From contig CAYQKF010000074.1 in the NCBI GenBank assembly GCA_964417935.1, positions 1 through 24,730 on the forward strand: a stretch of DNA of 24,730 nucleotides. Direction: 5' to 3'. This DNA is from NIOZ-UU13 sp964417935. Lineage in GTDB: Bacteria; Planctomycetota; Phycisphaerae; Sedimentisphaerales; Anaerobacaceae. The notes under the pieces are model-generated. The model was given only the letters and a program-made list of their open reading frames with translations, was not told the origin of the DNA and ran no database searches. A program made the translations under genes and the position numbers. Below, piece by piece: positions 14,943 to 22,851 of the stretch; the stretch's first letter is position 1; every line of letters begins with the position of its first letter.

Positions 14943-16847
14943 TTAGCCCCATGTTTTACGTGGGGTTTCCAAGTCAAATGGCGAGATGTAATCGCCGTGT
15001 TTGTCGCCGGCTGCTCTCAGGCGTTTGCGAACCTCGGCAAATGTATCGAAAACAATTTGCGGCGTATCGGAAACCTTTTCTTTATAGATTTTCTCGATGC
15101 GGTCGAGCTTTGCAAGGTTTTCCGGTATGCGAATCGTAAATTGCCGCACATAGTCAGCCTGGGTATATTGTGCGTCAAGGTGCTCTTTAAACAGCTTTTC
15201 GAGGTTCTCATATTTTGGTATCAGGCCCGTCGGTGTTTCAATGCCGTCAACGTCGCTGTTTACCCGAAGTTCAGCCCACAGAATCCAGACCAGTTTATCA
15301 GCCATACCGTTTAAGTATTTGCCGTTTTCGTCCTTAAGAAAATAATTGACCGAGAATATCAACGGCGGATTCTCGATACCCCCGGCGAAATCCAGATTGT
15401 TCTGAATGTATCGGCCGAGCGGTATTGAGAGGAAATCGAGATTTGACATCAGATTGAACGTTCTGACGCCTTCTTTGCCCAACGTTGCAGCGGTGGTTTC
15501 GGATTCGAGGCAGGCACCTTTTATGATAATGCCCTCTGCCCAGTTGAAGGCCTGCTCAACAGGGACCAGGGTATCGCTGTCACGTCCGCCGTAAATGACA
15601 CCTCCGACCGGCACACCATTCGGGTCATCGATTAACGGGTCGCGATTGCTCAGGTCCGGGATGTTTAAGCAGTAGCGAGCGTTTCTGTGCGAGGCGGTAA
15701 TTTCATTGCCGTCATTGTCGGTTTTGCCTTTGTGCCATTTGCCCGAGTGGTTGATTCCTTCTGGCGGTAATTCTCCGCCTTCGGCGGACATACCGAGCCA
15801 GTGAGGCTTCTTTGCACCATCAATCAGGACGTTGGAAAAGATGACTTCGCAGGGACCTGTCAGGGCCTCGTAAATAATGGGGTCGTTTTTTGGGTTGACA
15901 TCGCGAATGATGCCGAAGATGCCTTTTTCGACATTCACGCAGCGCATTCGTCCGTTCTTTTTGCGTAAGTAGGCGATGTCATCCCCGATAATAGTTTGTC
16001 CGGGCAGCATCGAGGTCGAGGTTTTTCCACAGGCCGACGGGAATGCGCCGGCAAAGTAACTTACCCTGCCGCCCGGGCCGTGGGCGCCGAGAACAAACAT
16101 ATGCTCGGCGAGCCATCCTTCTTTGGATGCCCTGTTGATGGCCAATCGCAGGGCCAGTTTCTTCAGGCCTATGGTATTGCCGCCATACTGGGTGTTGACG
16201 CTATAGACCAGGTTTTCTTCGAGGTCGATATAGACCCGGCGTTTATCAATATTCTTGCTCACAGCGTTTTCAAGCTCGCCTTCGGAATGGATGAATCTAA
16301 AGAAATCAGGTTCCGAGCCGAATTTCTTAAACTGCTCGTAACCGGGCCGATAGAGAATGGTTTCGCTGTGGGCAACGTAGGGCGAATCCGTTATCTGAAT
16401 GCAGGGAATAGAGAAATCTGAATCGATTGGGCCCAGACAGAAAAAGCAAACTAACATTTCTCGGCCAACCATTGAGTTTTTCAGAAAAGAGCGGACTTCT
16501 TCAACGCCGGGCTTCTTTTCGATGGAATTGAGACTCGCACCAAGGTCGGAGCCGGGCGGCAATAAGTATTTTGTTCGTGCCTTATCGCGGGCCTGGTCGT
16601 GGTATCCGTCAAAGTGGCAGGTATGGCCGGGCATATTCAGCGGTATTTCCTCACCATTTTTTATTGCCAATTCGCGAATATAAGCTCTATCCTCTTCAGA
16701 ATCGGTACAGACAAAGACCGAGGCGGGGCCGGTTAACTCAATCGCATCGGCGACGAACTTGTGCATCTTCGGATTATCCAGAGCGATGAGCCTGTTGTAG
16801 TTTTCAGTTGTCAGCTTTTCTTTTAGTAATTCGTTCACATTATTCAT
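14943..16847 (-). CDS. pckG: Phosphoenolpyruvate carboxykinase, GTP-type, divergent
   Basis: A 634-residue cytosolic enzyme converting oxaloacetate and GTP to PEP, CO2 and GDP. Seen are the PEP/oxaloacetate region VNTQYGGNTIGLKKLALR (217-234), the family P-loop AFPSACGKT (268-276), the metal-binding IIGDD (286-290) and the AFNWAEG block. Length matches the GTP family. Two places differ from typical members: the GGRR element reads GGRD (Asp423), and the aromatic guanine-binding stretch (usually like DPFAMRPFFGYNFGKY) reads NLMSNLDFLSIPLGRY (465-480). Nucleotide preference may therefore differ. AGGAGG lies 12 nt before the ATG. A tiny in-frame-stopped ATG (MVINE) overlaps the start. It may be in the same transcript as the sugar genes, or only adjacent to them. 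Confidence 0.92.
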   Translation of the reverse strand: MNNVNELLKEKLTTENYNRLIALDNPKMHKFVADAIELTGPASVFVCTDSEEDRAYIRELAIKNGEEIPLNMPGHTCHFDGYHDQARDKARTKYLLPPGSDLGASLNSIEKKPGVEEVRSFLKNSMVGREMLVCFFCLGPIDSDFSIPCIQITDSPYVAHSETILYRPGYEQFKKFGSEPDFFRFIHSEGELENAVSKNIDKRRVYIDLEENLVYSVNTQYGGNTIGLKKLALRLAINRASKEGWLAEHMFVLGAHGPGGRVSYFAGAFPSACGKTSTSMLPGQTIIGDDIAYLRKKNGRMRCVNVEKGIFGIIRDVNPKNDPIIYEALTGPCEVIFSNVLIDGAKKPHWLGMSAEGGELPPEGINHSGKWHKGKTDNDGNEITASHRNARYCLNIPDLSNRDPLIDDPNGVPVGGVIYGGRDSDTLVPVEQAFNWAEGIIIKGACLESETTAATLGKEGVRTFNLMSNLDFLSIPLGRYIQNNLDFAGGIENPPLIFSVNYFLKDENGKYLNGMADKLVWILWAELRVNSDVDGIETPTGLIPKYENLEKLFKEHLDAQYTQADYVRQFTIRIPENLAKLDRIEKIYKEKVSDTPQIVFDTFAEVRKRLRAAGDKHGDYISPFDLETPRKTWG

Positions 16848-16898
16848 TTATAACCATTACCTCCTTAATAGGATAATTAGGCTCAAAAAAGCTCAGAG

Positions 16899-16927
16899 AT
16901 TGTAACTGCCGAGCCGTCTGGCGTCAA
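16899..16927 (-). promoter_or_regulatory. Sigma70-type promoter for pckG
   Basis: On the - strand, TTGACG (16922-16927) and TACAAT (16899-16904) are separated by exactly 17 nt and match the housekeeping consensus at 5/6 and 5/6. The leader to the pckG start would be about 45 nt. It may drive the following sugar genes as well. Confidence 0.65.
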
Positions 16928-16999
16928 TTCGTTTTTGGGAAATATGATTTTCGTATAAATTTGCCTTATAGTGATAAATAATCCAGTGGAAGAGCGCAT

Positions 17000-17027
17000 A
17001 AAAAAAGCCGAGCCAACAGGCCCAGCC
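17000..17027 (-). terminator. Intrinsic terminator after the beta-helix gene
   Basis: The - strand transcript forms a 9-bp stem (17006-17014 with 17019-17027) with a 4-nt loop, followed by a run of seven T. Three of the pairs are G-U wobbles that would be A-C mismatches on the + strand, so the structure is specific to - strand RNA. It ends the transcript about 170 nt after the beta-helix stop. Confidence 0.7.
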
Positions 17028-17194
17028 TTTCTTTGCCTTATTGCCTTGAGCGCATTACCAGAACCGTGGACGAGGGAAAGCCCGCCCAACGGTAAGCCAT
17101 CAGCACCAAAGCCGCACGATCGACCTTGTAACTGCCGTTTATTTCCTTGGGCGCATCTCTGGGTGATGCTCTGTCCTTTTGCTCGCTACAGGCT
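17028..17194 (-). other. Structured 3' region or unrecognised small RNA
   Basis: This is most of the 347-bp gene-free stretch at 16848-17194. On the - strand it holds a strong hairpin at 17063-17093, whose arms start ACCGT and end ACGGT and continue GGGCG with CGTCC. One G-U pair in it would be a mismatch on the + strand. Upstream is a weaker GC-CC-AA with TT-GG-GC pairing. Together with the terminator at 17000-17027 this looks like a folded RNA of up to about 190 nt. It matches no RNA family that I can recognise; short frames on both strands look like chance. Confidence 0.4.
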
Positions 17195-19426
17195 CTACTG
17201 GGAGCGGTAGAGGGTTACTACAATTTCGGGTGACACACTCACCGCACCTTCGTTGTCCATAGCCTCTGCCCAGACTGTCCAGTTACCTTCAGTGATATCG
17301 TCCCGCCAGGTGCATTCGTCCTGCCAGCCGTCCGTCCCGTCGCTGTCTGTGAGACCTATTGTGTGCGACCCGCCGTTTGTCCTTTGGTGCATAATGAATG
17401 TGACCGTGAGCAGCTCACCGTCAACATCGTTGGCCTCGGCCCGGAATGTTGTAGGGCCGGGCCATTCAATCTGGCCCCCATCTTGCGGCTCAATAAGCTT
17501 CACTGTCGGAGGCTTGTTTACGAAGTCTTCGCCACGCATCATCCAATGTGAGAGAACTATCGCAAGGTCTGCGAAATCCACCACACAGTCACCGTTTATG
17601 TCACCCACTAATATAGTTTCACAAACAGGTTCGCCGAAATACGATTTGCTGGCTTCGTCAGTGACAGCGTATGCTCCCATGTTGACCCGCCCCCCATTCG
17701 GAAACGGCTCCAAACCGATGGGGCTATTTGGGTCACCGGCATCTATGCAACGGCTAGTGAAGTTGTCCTGAACCCATGTTCGACCTTCTCTGTTCCAGCG
17801 GCCTGCCTGTGATTGCAAATGATAATCACCATCCATCCATACGGCGTTTGGGTCATCGGGTTCAACAATGACGTTCGGATTATTGAGATCGGCCCAATAG
17901 CCAGGATCAACAAAGCATGGATCAACATCAACGTTCCCCTCGCCTGGGAATCCGCCTTGTATGTTGCTGTATGAGACATTAGCGCTGCTGTCGATCTGGT
18001 CCGAGCCATTACCCCATACAATGCAGTGGTTCAAGGTGGTTACGCCTTTAACACTGTAAATGCAGCTGTTTTGATTATCTGCCGAGTTCGCGCTGAATGT
18101 ACAGTTCTGCAGGCGTGTTAGGTGACCCCAGCTAAAAATCCCGCTGCCCCGCCTGGCCGAGTTTCCACTGAAAAGACAGTTGTGAAGTATCAGGTTGCCG
18201 GAGCTATATATTCCACCACCCTGGCCGGCCGAGTTTCCACTGAACGTGCAGTAATAAAGTGCTATTTTACATGAGGAGGCCTTTATTCCTCCGCCGGTAG
18301 CATCAGCTGAATTTCCACTGAATGTGCAGTTGTGCAGTGTCAGGTCACTGAAGGAGCCGTTGATCCCGGCGCCAGAAAACGCCGAGTTACCGCTAAACAG
18401 GCAACCGGTCATCGTTAGATTGCAGCCGCTGAGATTGTCTATCCCACCATGCCCGTTATTCTCGAATATGCAGTTAGTCAGTGTAAGAGTGCTGCCCCAG
18501 TTGTACATCCCCCAATGACCGTTATTGCTGAATGTGCAGTTAGTGAGAGTCAGATTGCTGACATCTTTATTGTGCATGCCGGTGTGTACATTGTGCTCGA
18601 ATGTGCAATTTATTAGCACAGGGTGGCTGTCATTGTGGTTCCCCATGCCGTTGTGGGAGTTGTGCTCGAATGTGCAGTTTGTGAGTATGGGGCTGCTATC
18701 TACATTTTCCATTGCGCCGGACAAAGCATTGTTTTTACTGAACGTACAATTAACCAGCTTTGGGTTACTGCCGTTATAGTTTAGTAATCCGCCAGCACCG
18801 CCAATAGCTGCACTGCCGGTGAACAAACAATCAACTATTGTTGGACTGCCGGATTCAATGCGCATACCGGCACCACCTTTAGGGCTGTCGTTACAGTCGG
18901 TCGATATGCAAAGACCTGCCGTGATGGTGAAACCATCGAGAACAGCAGTTTCATCCGCGTAGCTGCCTGTAACCACATGGCAACTGTTGTCTCTTCTCGT
19001 GGGTTCATTGAGTAGGTCTTGGACTTCTTCAACCTCGACGTCGTCACCGTTGAGGTCGCCGCTTAGTCTACTCTCATACAAGTCGAAATCTCGTGCATCA
19101 GACTCTGGTTCGCCAAGGCCGGCGTAGCCCCCTTTGATTGTTATGCTGTTGATAAGCTGAAATGTCGCCCTTCGGTCGCCGGGTGTATTACCGCCGCCTA
19201 AGTCAGGCTTGTAAATTCCCTGGGCGACTTTCATCTCATCATCCGTTGAAGCAATGGCCAAGGCATCTTGAAGGTAATTAAAGGCATCGGCCCAGGACGA
19301 GCCGTCGTTTGCACCGGTGGCATCGGCATCAACGTAGATAGTTTTTCCCACAACAGCATTCATCCCCGACAATACCAGCAATGCCGGAATTATCAACCAA
19401 GTCTTTAGATTAGTCATATTAGCCAT
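17195..19426 (-). CDS. Secreted right-handed beta-helix protein with dockerin-like segment
   Basis: A 743-residue exported protein. Signal peptide 1-27 is followed by KTIYVDADATGANDGSSWADAF, the usual opening of planctomycete beta-helix surface proteins. Residues about 190-490 are a run of beta-helix coils built on (L)xNCTFSxNSA-type units of 20-25 residues, each with Gly-rich turns. Residues 608-628 (GDINGDCVVDFADLAIVLSHW) form one dockerin-like, EF-hand-type half with DxNxD calcium ligands. The dockerin-like segment is usually at or near the C-terminus; here about 110 residues of an Ig/PKD-like domain (PPTVKLIEPQDGGQIEWPG onward) follow. The role is probably carbohydrate binding or cell-surface attachment, and catalytic residues are not evident. 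AGAGGG lies 8 nt before the ATG. Confidence 0.82.
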   Translation of the reverse strand: MANMTNLKTWLIIPALLVLSGMNAVVGKTIYVDADATGANDGSSWADAFNYLQDALAIASTDDEMKVAQGIYKPDLGGGNTPGDRRATFQLINSITIKGGYAGLGEPESDARDFDLYESRLSGDLNGDDVEVEEVQDLLNEPTRRDNSCHVVTGSYADETAVLDGFTITAGLCISTDCNDSPKGGAGMRIESGSPTIVDCLFTGSAAIGGAGGLLNYNGSNPKLVNCTFSKNNALSGAMENVDSSPILTNCTFEHNSHNGMGNHNDSHPVLINCTFEHNVHTGMHNKDVSNLTLTNCTFSNNGHWGMYNWGSTLTLTNCIFENNGHGGIDNLSGCNLTMTGCLFSGNSAFSGAGINGSFSDLTLHNCTFSGNSADATGGGIKASSCKIALYYCTFSGNSAGQGGGIYSSGNLILHNCLFSGNSARRGSGIFSWGHLTRLQNCTFSANSADNQNSCIYSVKGVTTLNHCIVWGNGSDQIDSSANVSYSNIQGGFPGEGNVDVDPCFVDPGYWADLNNPNVIVEPDDPNAVWMDGDYHLQSQAGRWNREGRTWVQDNFTSRCIDAGDPNSPIGLEPFPNGGRVNMGAYAVTDEASKSYFGEPVCETILVGDINGDCVVDFADLAIVLSHWMMRGEDFVNKPPTVKLIEPQDGGQIEWPGPTTFRAEANDVDGELLTVTFIMHQRTNGGSHTIGLTDSDGTDGWQDECTWRDDITEGNWTVWAEAMDNEGAVSVSPEIVVTLYRSQ
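17990..18770. repeat. Degenerate tandem repeats encoding beta-helix coils
   Basis: About ten diverged units of roughly 60-75 bp inside the beta-helix gene share the stretch encoding N-C-T/L-F-S/E-x-N. On the + strand the recurring core is GAATGTGCAGTT and close variants. Unit length follows the protein coil, so it is coding-driven and not a CRISPR array. Confidence 0.75.
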
Positions 19427-19523
19427 TTTTTGGGCCCTCTTTCCCCATATATTAGTAATTTATAACTTCCATTTGTTCACAAGTGACGTCTATATCTGAT
19501 TTTTGTCAGGATCGTAGACGAAA

Positions 19524-19546
19524 GGACAAGACATCCGGCCTTGTCC
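19524..19546 (-). other. Hairpin downstream of the Gly/Ser-rich gene
   Basis: GGACAAG and CTTGTCC form a perfect 7-bp stem with a 9-nt loop, followed on the - strand by TTTCGT. It could be a weak terminator for the sigma-factor operon, 47 bp beyond its last stop. The rest of the 166-bp gap shows nothing clear, apart from the ribosome site of the next gene. Confidence 0.4.
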
Positions 19547-19592
19547 GCGGTCAAAACCGTACCTGCAGGATTTGTAGAATTACATTGAAGGT

Positions 19593-20450
19593 TCAATCAA
19601 GGACTTCCAAAAGTACTAAATTCGCTTCCTGACGGGAATTCAGTATCTTGCGAAGTTCCTGTCGGACTTTGTCTAATTGCTTCTTAGCCTTTTCTCTGGC
19701 TTGGCGCAAGGCATCCATTTTCTGTTTGATTTTTTCTGGTTTTGAACTTTTGTCTTGCAGAAGCTCAAAAAGCTCTTCACAGGCTTTTTCACCTTCGGTC
19801 AGCTCGCGGTCGGCAAGCCGCCAGGTCGGTCCAGCCCAGAATTGTGCACTGCCCCCGCTGCCGCTGCCACTACCACCTTGCATAACATATCCACCGCTGC
19901 CGCCGCCACTACTGCTGCCTGTCCTGTATCCACCGCTGTTGCTGCCGCCACTACTGCTGCCTGACCTGTATCCGCCGCTGCTGCCGCCACTACTACTGCC
20001 TGACCTGTATCCACCGCCGCTGCTGCCGCTGCTCCCCCCTCTGTAGCCACCACCTGCCCCGCCGAATCCCACGCTGATGCTCGATTGGTTTCTGAGGAAA
20101 TATATCTTGTTGATTTTAAGCTCGATGACCTTCCATTGCTCCTCGGTTACTTCAAGTATTTGCTTTATGAATTGGTTCCTACGTTCATTCTTTCCATCAT
20201 GCCTGTCTTTTGCCCTCTGTTCGAATTCCATCCTTTGTTTAGCCACACGCTCTTCGTGGACCCGCCTGCGTTGGGCAGCCCACTCTTCAAATGCTTTTTT
20301 CCTCTCTTCCGGAGTCATATACCGCAAACGCTCAGCATCAGGTGGTCTTACTGTTTGGTTAGATTTCGATACTTCGGACTGAGTTTGCCCTGCAAGCACA
20401 GCTATCGAGAAACATACAATCAATCCAATAATAATTCTTTGCGTGGACAT
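19593..20450 (-). CDS. Exported Gly/Ser/Tyr-rich protein of unknown function
   Basis: A 285-residue protein with a signal peptide (about 1-21, RIIIGLIVCFSIAVLAGQ). Residues 37-100 are highly charged and helical (MTPEERKKAFEEWAAQRRR), then VTEEQWKVIELKINKI. Residues 128-202 are low-complexity with repeats of 13-14 residues built on GGYRSGSSSGGSS. Residues 210-285 are again a charged helix. The helical parts, with TPEER, TEEQW and LRKILNSRQEA, recall the Spy/CpxP-like LTxxQ proteins, interrupted here by the Gly/Ser linker; this is a weak resemblance. The gap to the upstream gene is 24 bp, with AAAGGAGC before the ATG, so the two are one operon. No enzyme motif is seen. Confidence 0.75.
   Translation of the reverse strand: MSTQRIIIGLIVCFSIAVLAGQTQSEVSKSNQTVRPPDAERLRYMTPEERKKAFEEWAAQRRRVHEERVAKQRMEFEQRAKDRHDGKNERRNQFIKQILEVTEEQWKVIELKINKIYFLRNQSSISVGFGGAGGGYRGGSSGSSGGGYRSGSSSGGSSGGYRSGSSSGGSNSGGYRTGSSSGGGSGGYVMQGGSGSGSGGSAQFWAGPTWRLADRELTEGEKACEELFELLQDKSSKPEKIKQKMDALRQAREKAKKQLDKVRQELRKILNSRQEANLVLLEVLD
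19825..20070. repeat. 39/42-bp tandem repeats encoding a Gly/Ser/Tyr-rich linker
   Basis: At least three adjacent units of 39, 42 and 39 bp encode YRSGSSSGGSSGG-type peptides, flanked by related but more degraded units. The run is coding and in frame, so length change by whole units would leave the reading frame intact. Confidence 0.7.
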
Positions 20451-20474
20451 AATACGCTCCTTTCTTCAAAGCAA

Positions 20475-22031
20475 TCAGTAAGTGAATATCTCCACCGTTT
20501 GCTGGAATTGGTCAAGATCCAGCTCGCCCCTGGCAAAGTCACTCACATCCGACTTTTTCGCGCGTATAGTCATAACCGTGGCCGAGGGAAGGCTCATCTC
20601 GCCGTAACCGGCCATGCCACCCATGCCACCGCCATAGCCGCCCATACCACCGCCGTAGCCACCCATGCCTCCGTAACCACCGGCAACACCGGAACTGCGG
20701 GACGCAGCATAACCGCCCCTTTCACTTGATGAGGATTGTTCTGACGCGGAGTAAGACGAGGAATAATTGGACCTCGGAGCGGCGCTTCCAAATGATTTGT
20801 TACTAAAATAAATCACACCGCCCTGGCGGCCCTGTCCAATGACTGTGACAATTATCCACTCATCCGGTGATAGGTTTCGAATATTCGCTGCGTGTTTCAG
20901 CGTTTCGATAAGCTCTTTCTTGATCTGGTCAAATTTCACCAGACCGGGGCCCTGACCTGGGAAAGCCGGCATACCCAGGTTGGGAGTTTTCGGAGCGAAT
21001 ATCTGCTCTCTTGCCCGCTGCCAGGTCGGGTCAACCTGTTCGGCGGTTTCCTCATCTTTCTGCACATCTGGTTTTAATGGAGGTGAGAATGCAAAATTTA
21101 CTTCCATTAAAAAGACCACTCCATAGCCCTGCATATAGATAGCCTCCGTAGAGCGATTGTCCCGCCCAAAGAAATCACCAAAATCGGTGAACACCCTCTT
21201 CATCGTGCGGGGCTCCTTAAACCTCTCGTCAAGGATGTGCGACATTACCAGCAAATCCTGCGTTATAGCGTCAAGCTCTTCCGGTTTGACCTCTGTATCC
21301 GGTATCACAAGGACTTTCCGGCCGCCGGTACGCCCAAGCATAGGCGCAGGGCCAACCCTTTTCAGGCTATAGTTCTGATTAGTCTGGTCGTGGATAACTC
21401 TACTGTATCTCAGTTCAGGTGGCTCAAAGGCATAACTTTCTTTCTTAGGCCTAACCGTGCCGCTCCAGCCGTAGTCAACAGTAGCTTGATATGTGCCGTC
21501 CCTGCCGGTAACAGGACTGCCCGGCAGACCCCTCATCTCAACGCCACTGACTCCCACTTCGCCGGAAATGATATTGGTAATTATTTTTGGAACGTAGTTA
21601 TCATTACTTCGGTTGGTGGTAACTTTCGTGTAGGTCATACTGGCCGGTTCGAACTTGTAACCTTCTTTTGCCGGCACAACCTTGCCGCTCCAGCCGTGCT
21701 CCACATTTGCGCTGTAATAGCCGTTTTGGTCGGTAACAACGTTGCCCGGCAGTCCCAGCATTGTTACCCCTCCCACTCCGGTACTACCGGAAATGGTAAG
21801 GGTCCGCATCGGTACCGGCGGTGCAGGCGGGGTCTGTTCTTCAGTAATAGGCGGCGCTGGAGGCGCAGTCCCTGGCGGCACAGGCCCGGGGGGCGCAGGC
21901 ACCGGGGCCACCCCTCGACTTGTAGGCTCCGCCTGTCCTTCTGCTTTGCTTTCTGCTTGAGCCGGGGCAAGATTTCCCATCGCCAGATTGAAAACGACAA
22001 GCACAATGATTGTTCGGGTTAGAAATTTCAT
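20475..22031 (-). CDS. Exported protein with two carboxypeptidase-regulatory-like repeats and Gly-rich tail
   Basis: A 518-residue protein with a signal peptide (about 1-26, AQA cut). Residues 42-73 are a Pro-rich linker. Two homologous beta domains follow (about 76-147 and 152-223). Each has ISG...GV..V.M.GLPG..VT...G.Y...V..GWSG.V.P.KE.Y.FEP and then Y..V..D..N.NY, a pattern seen in carboxypeptidase-regulatory/SdrB-like surface domains. A unique alpha/beta region (235-415) contains VLVIPDTEVKP and GRQGGVIYFSNK. Residues 416-477 are Ser-rich and then GGYGGGMGG-rich, and the C-terminus is a short folded segment. The function is not known. It is downstream of the ECF sigma gene pair and immediately upstream of another Gly-rich exported protein, so a regulated surface or envelope role is likely. 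Confidence 0.78.
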   Translation of the reverse strand: MKFLTRTIIVLVVFNLAMGNLAPAQAESKAEGQAEPTSRGVAPVPAPPGPVPPGTAPPAPPITEEQTPPAPPVPMRTLTISGSTGVGGVTMLGLPGNVVTDQNGYYSANVEHGWSGKVVPAKEGYKFEPASMTYTKVTTNRSNDNYVPKIITNIISGEVGVSGVEMRGLPGSPVTGRDGTYQATVDYGWSGTVRPKKESYAFEPPELRYSRVIHDQTNQNYSLKRVGPAPMLGRTGGRKVLVIPDTEVKPEELDAITQDLLVMSHILDERFKEPRTMKRVFTDFGDFFGRDNRSTEAIYMQGYGVVFLMEVNFAFSPPLKPDVQKDEETAEQVDPTWQRAREQIFAPKTPNLGMPAFPGQGPGLVKFDQIKKELIETLKHAANIRNLSPDEWIIVTVIGQGRQGGVIYFSNKSFGSAAPRSNYSSSYSASEQSSSSERGGYAASRSSGVAGGYGGMGGYGGGMGGYGGGMGGMAGYGEMSLPSATVMTIRAKKSDVSDFARGELDLDQFQQTVEIFTY

Positions 22032-22103
22032 TTTTTGCTCCTTTCATTTTACTGGTTAAATTTTTCAAATACATCCGGCACTGAACTGCCGGGTCAGCTT
22101 CTT

Positions 22104-22185
22104 GTCATTGCGAGCGCAGCGAAGCAATCTCAAAACCTATGACGAGATGAGATTGCCACGGCCACTTTCGTGGCCTCGCAATGAC
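22104..22185. repeat. Dispersed palindromic repeat of the GTCATTGCGAG type
   Basis: GTCATTGCGAG (22104-22114) pairs with CTCGCAATGAC (22175-22185), and inside it GCAATCTC (22124-22131) pairs with GAGATTGC (22149-22156). Sequences of this kind, with GAAGCAATC and GGCCTCGCAATGAC, recur in the intergenic regions of many bacteria. It fills the 181-bp gap between the coiled-coil membrane protein gene and the exported protein gene. Confidence 0.75.
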
Positions 22186-22212
22186 ACCCGTCAATTGAGC
22201 TGCTAAAGAGCA

Positions 22213-22851
22213 CTAATCCCGCTTCGTGCCAAGTAGTTCGTTTGTCTGGGCAGCTACGGCCAACAGACCATTTCTAAGCTGGATTTTTTCTTGTTCTATT
22301 TGCTCTAAGGCCGCTTCAATCTGTTGACGCTCCCGCCTGCGAGCGGCCTCGATTAACCGGATGAGCTCCATTAAACGTTGGTTCGTCAGGGTGCCGGAGG
22401 CAGCTAAGGTCTGTGCTGCGAACTCGGTCAGGTCGCGGCGAACCTGCCGTTGAAGTTCGTCTTTGAGCTGAGCGCAATTAGCTGCAAAGGCCGACTGCCA
22501 GCGGTCGTTCATTTCCTCCAGCAGGTCCTGCCGAATAGCCGGTTCCAGAGACGTTCTCAATGAGCTTTCCAGTGTTGCCTGGAGCTCTTCCACGTCCAGC
22601 GGCTGAGGGGCAGAGACTCGGCCGACGGTGTATCCGACAGTAATCAACAAAACAGCCGCGGCAGCGAACTTTGTTATTGGGTTCTTAAAAATGTTTCGCC
22701 ATATTCTCGTACTTGCACTATGTCGGCTTTTTTCGTTTATCAGAGTGTCCCGAGCCCGTTGTATTGCACGGCCGGTGGCCTCAGAACTCGGCTCAATCTG
22801 TGAGAGGACTTTGAGCTTATGTTCGATTTGGTTTTCGTCACTTTTTGACAT
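22213..22851 (-). CDS. Single-pass membrane protein with coiled coil, possible anti-sigma factor
   Basis: I start at the ATG at 22851, which has AAGGAG at a normal distance. The longer frame to 22899 has no such site and lies inside the sigma gene. Predicted length is 212 residues. Residues 1-55 are a charged cytoplasmic region (KVLSQIEPSSEATGRAIQRARDTL), 61-77 a single transmembrane helix (KFAAAAVLLITVGYTVG), and about 84-205 a long Gln/Glu/Arg-rich coiled coil outside the membrane. It overlaps the ECF sigma gene by 14 bp, the typical place for an anti-sigma factor. It lacks the zinc-binding HxxxCxxC motif of the common anti-sigma domain, so this role is inferred from position and topology only. 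Confidence 0.72.
   Translation of the reverse strand: MSKSDENQIEHKLKVLSQIEPSSEATGRAIQRARDTLINEKSRHSASTRIWRNIFKNPITKFAAAAVLLITVGYTVGRVSAPQPLDVEELQATLESSLRTSLEPAIRQDLLEEMNDRWQSAFAANCAQLKDELQRQVRRDLTEFAAQTLAASGTLTNQRLMELIRLIEAARRRERQQIEAALEQIEQEKIQLRNGLLAVAAQTNELLGTKRD

Noticed and set aside
16883..17089. A 68-codon - strand frame upstream of pckG
   Set aside because: It runs through the terminator at 17000-17027 and the pckG promoter, and has no ribosome site. It is better explained as non-coding.
18100..18760. Possible CRISPR-like repeat array
   Set aside because: The units vary in length and sequence, lack unique spacers, and follow the beta-helix coils of an intact coding frame.
21237..22022. 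A 261-codon + strand frame
   Set aside because: Antisense shadow of the exported protein with two repeat domains; rich in Arg and His from reading Pro/Gly codons backwards.
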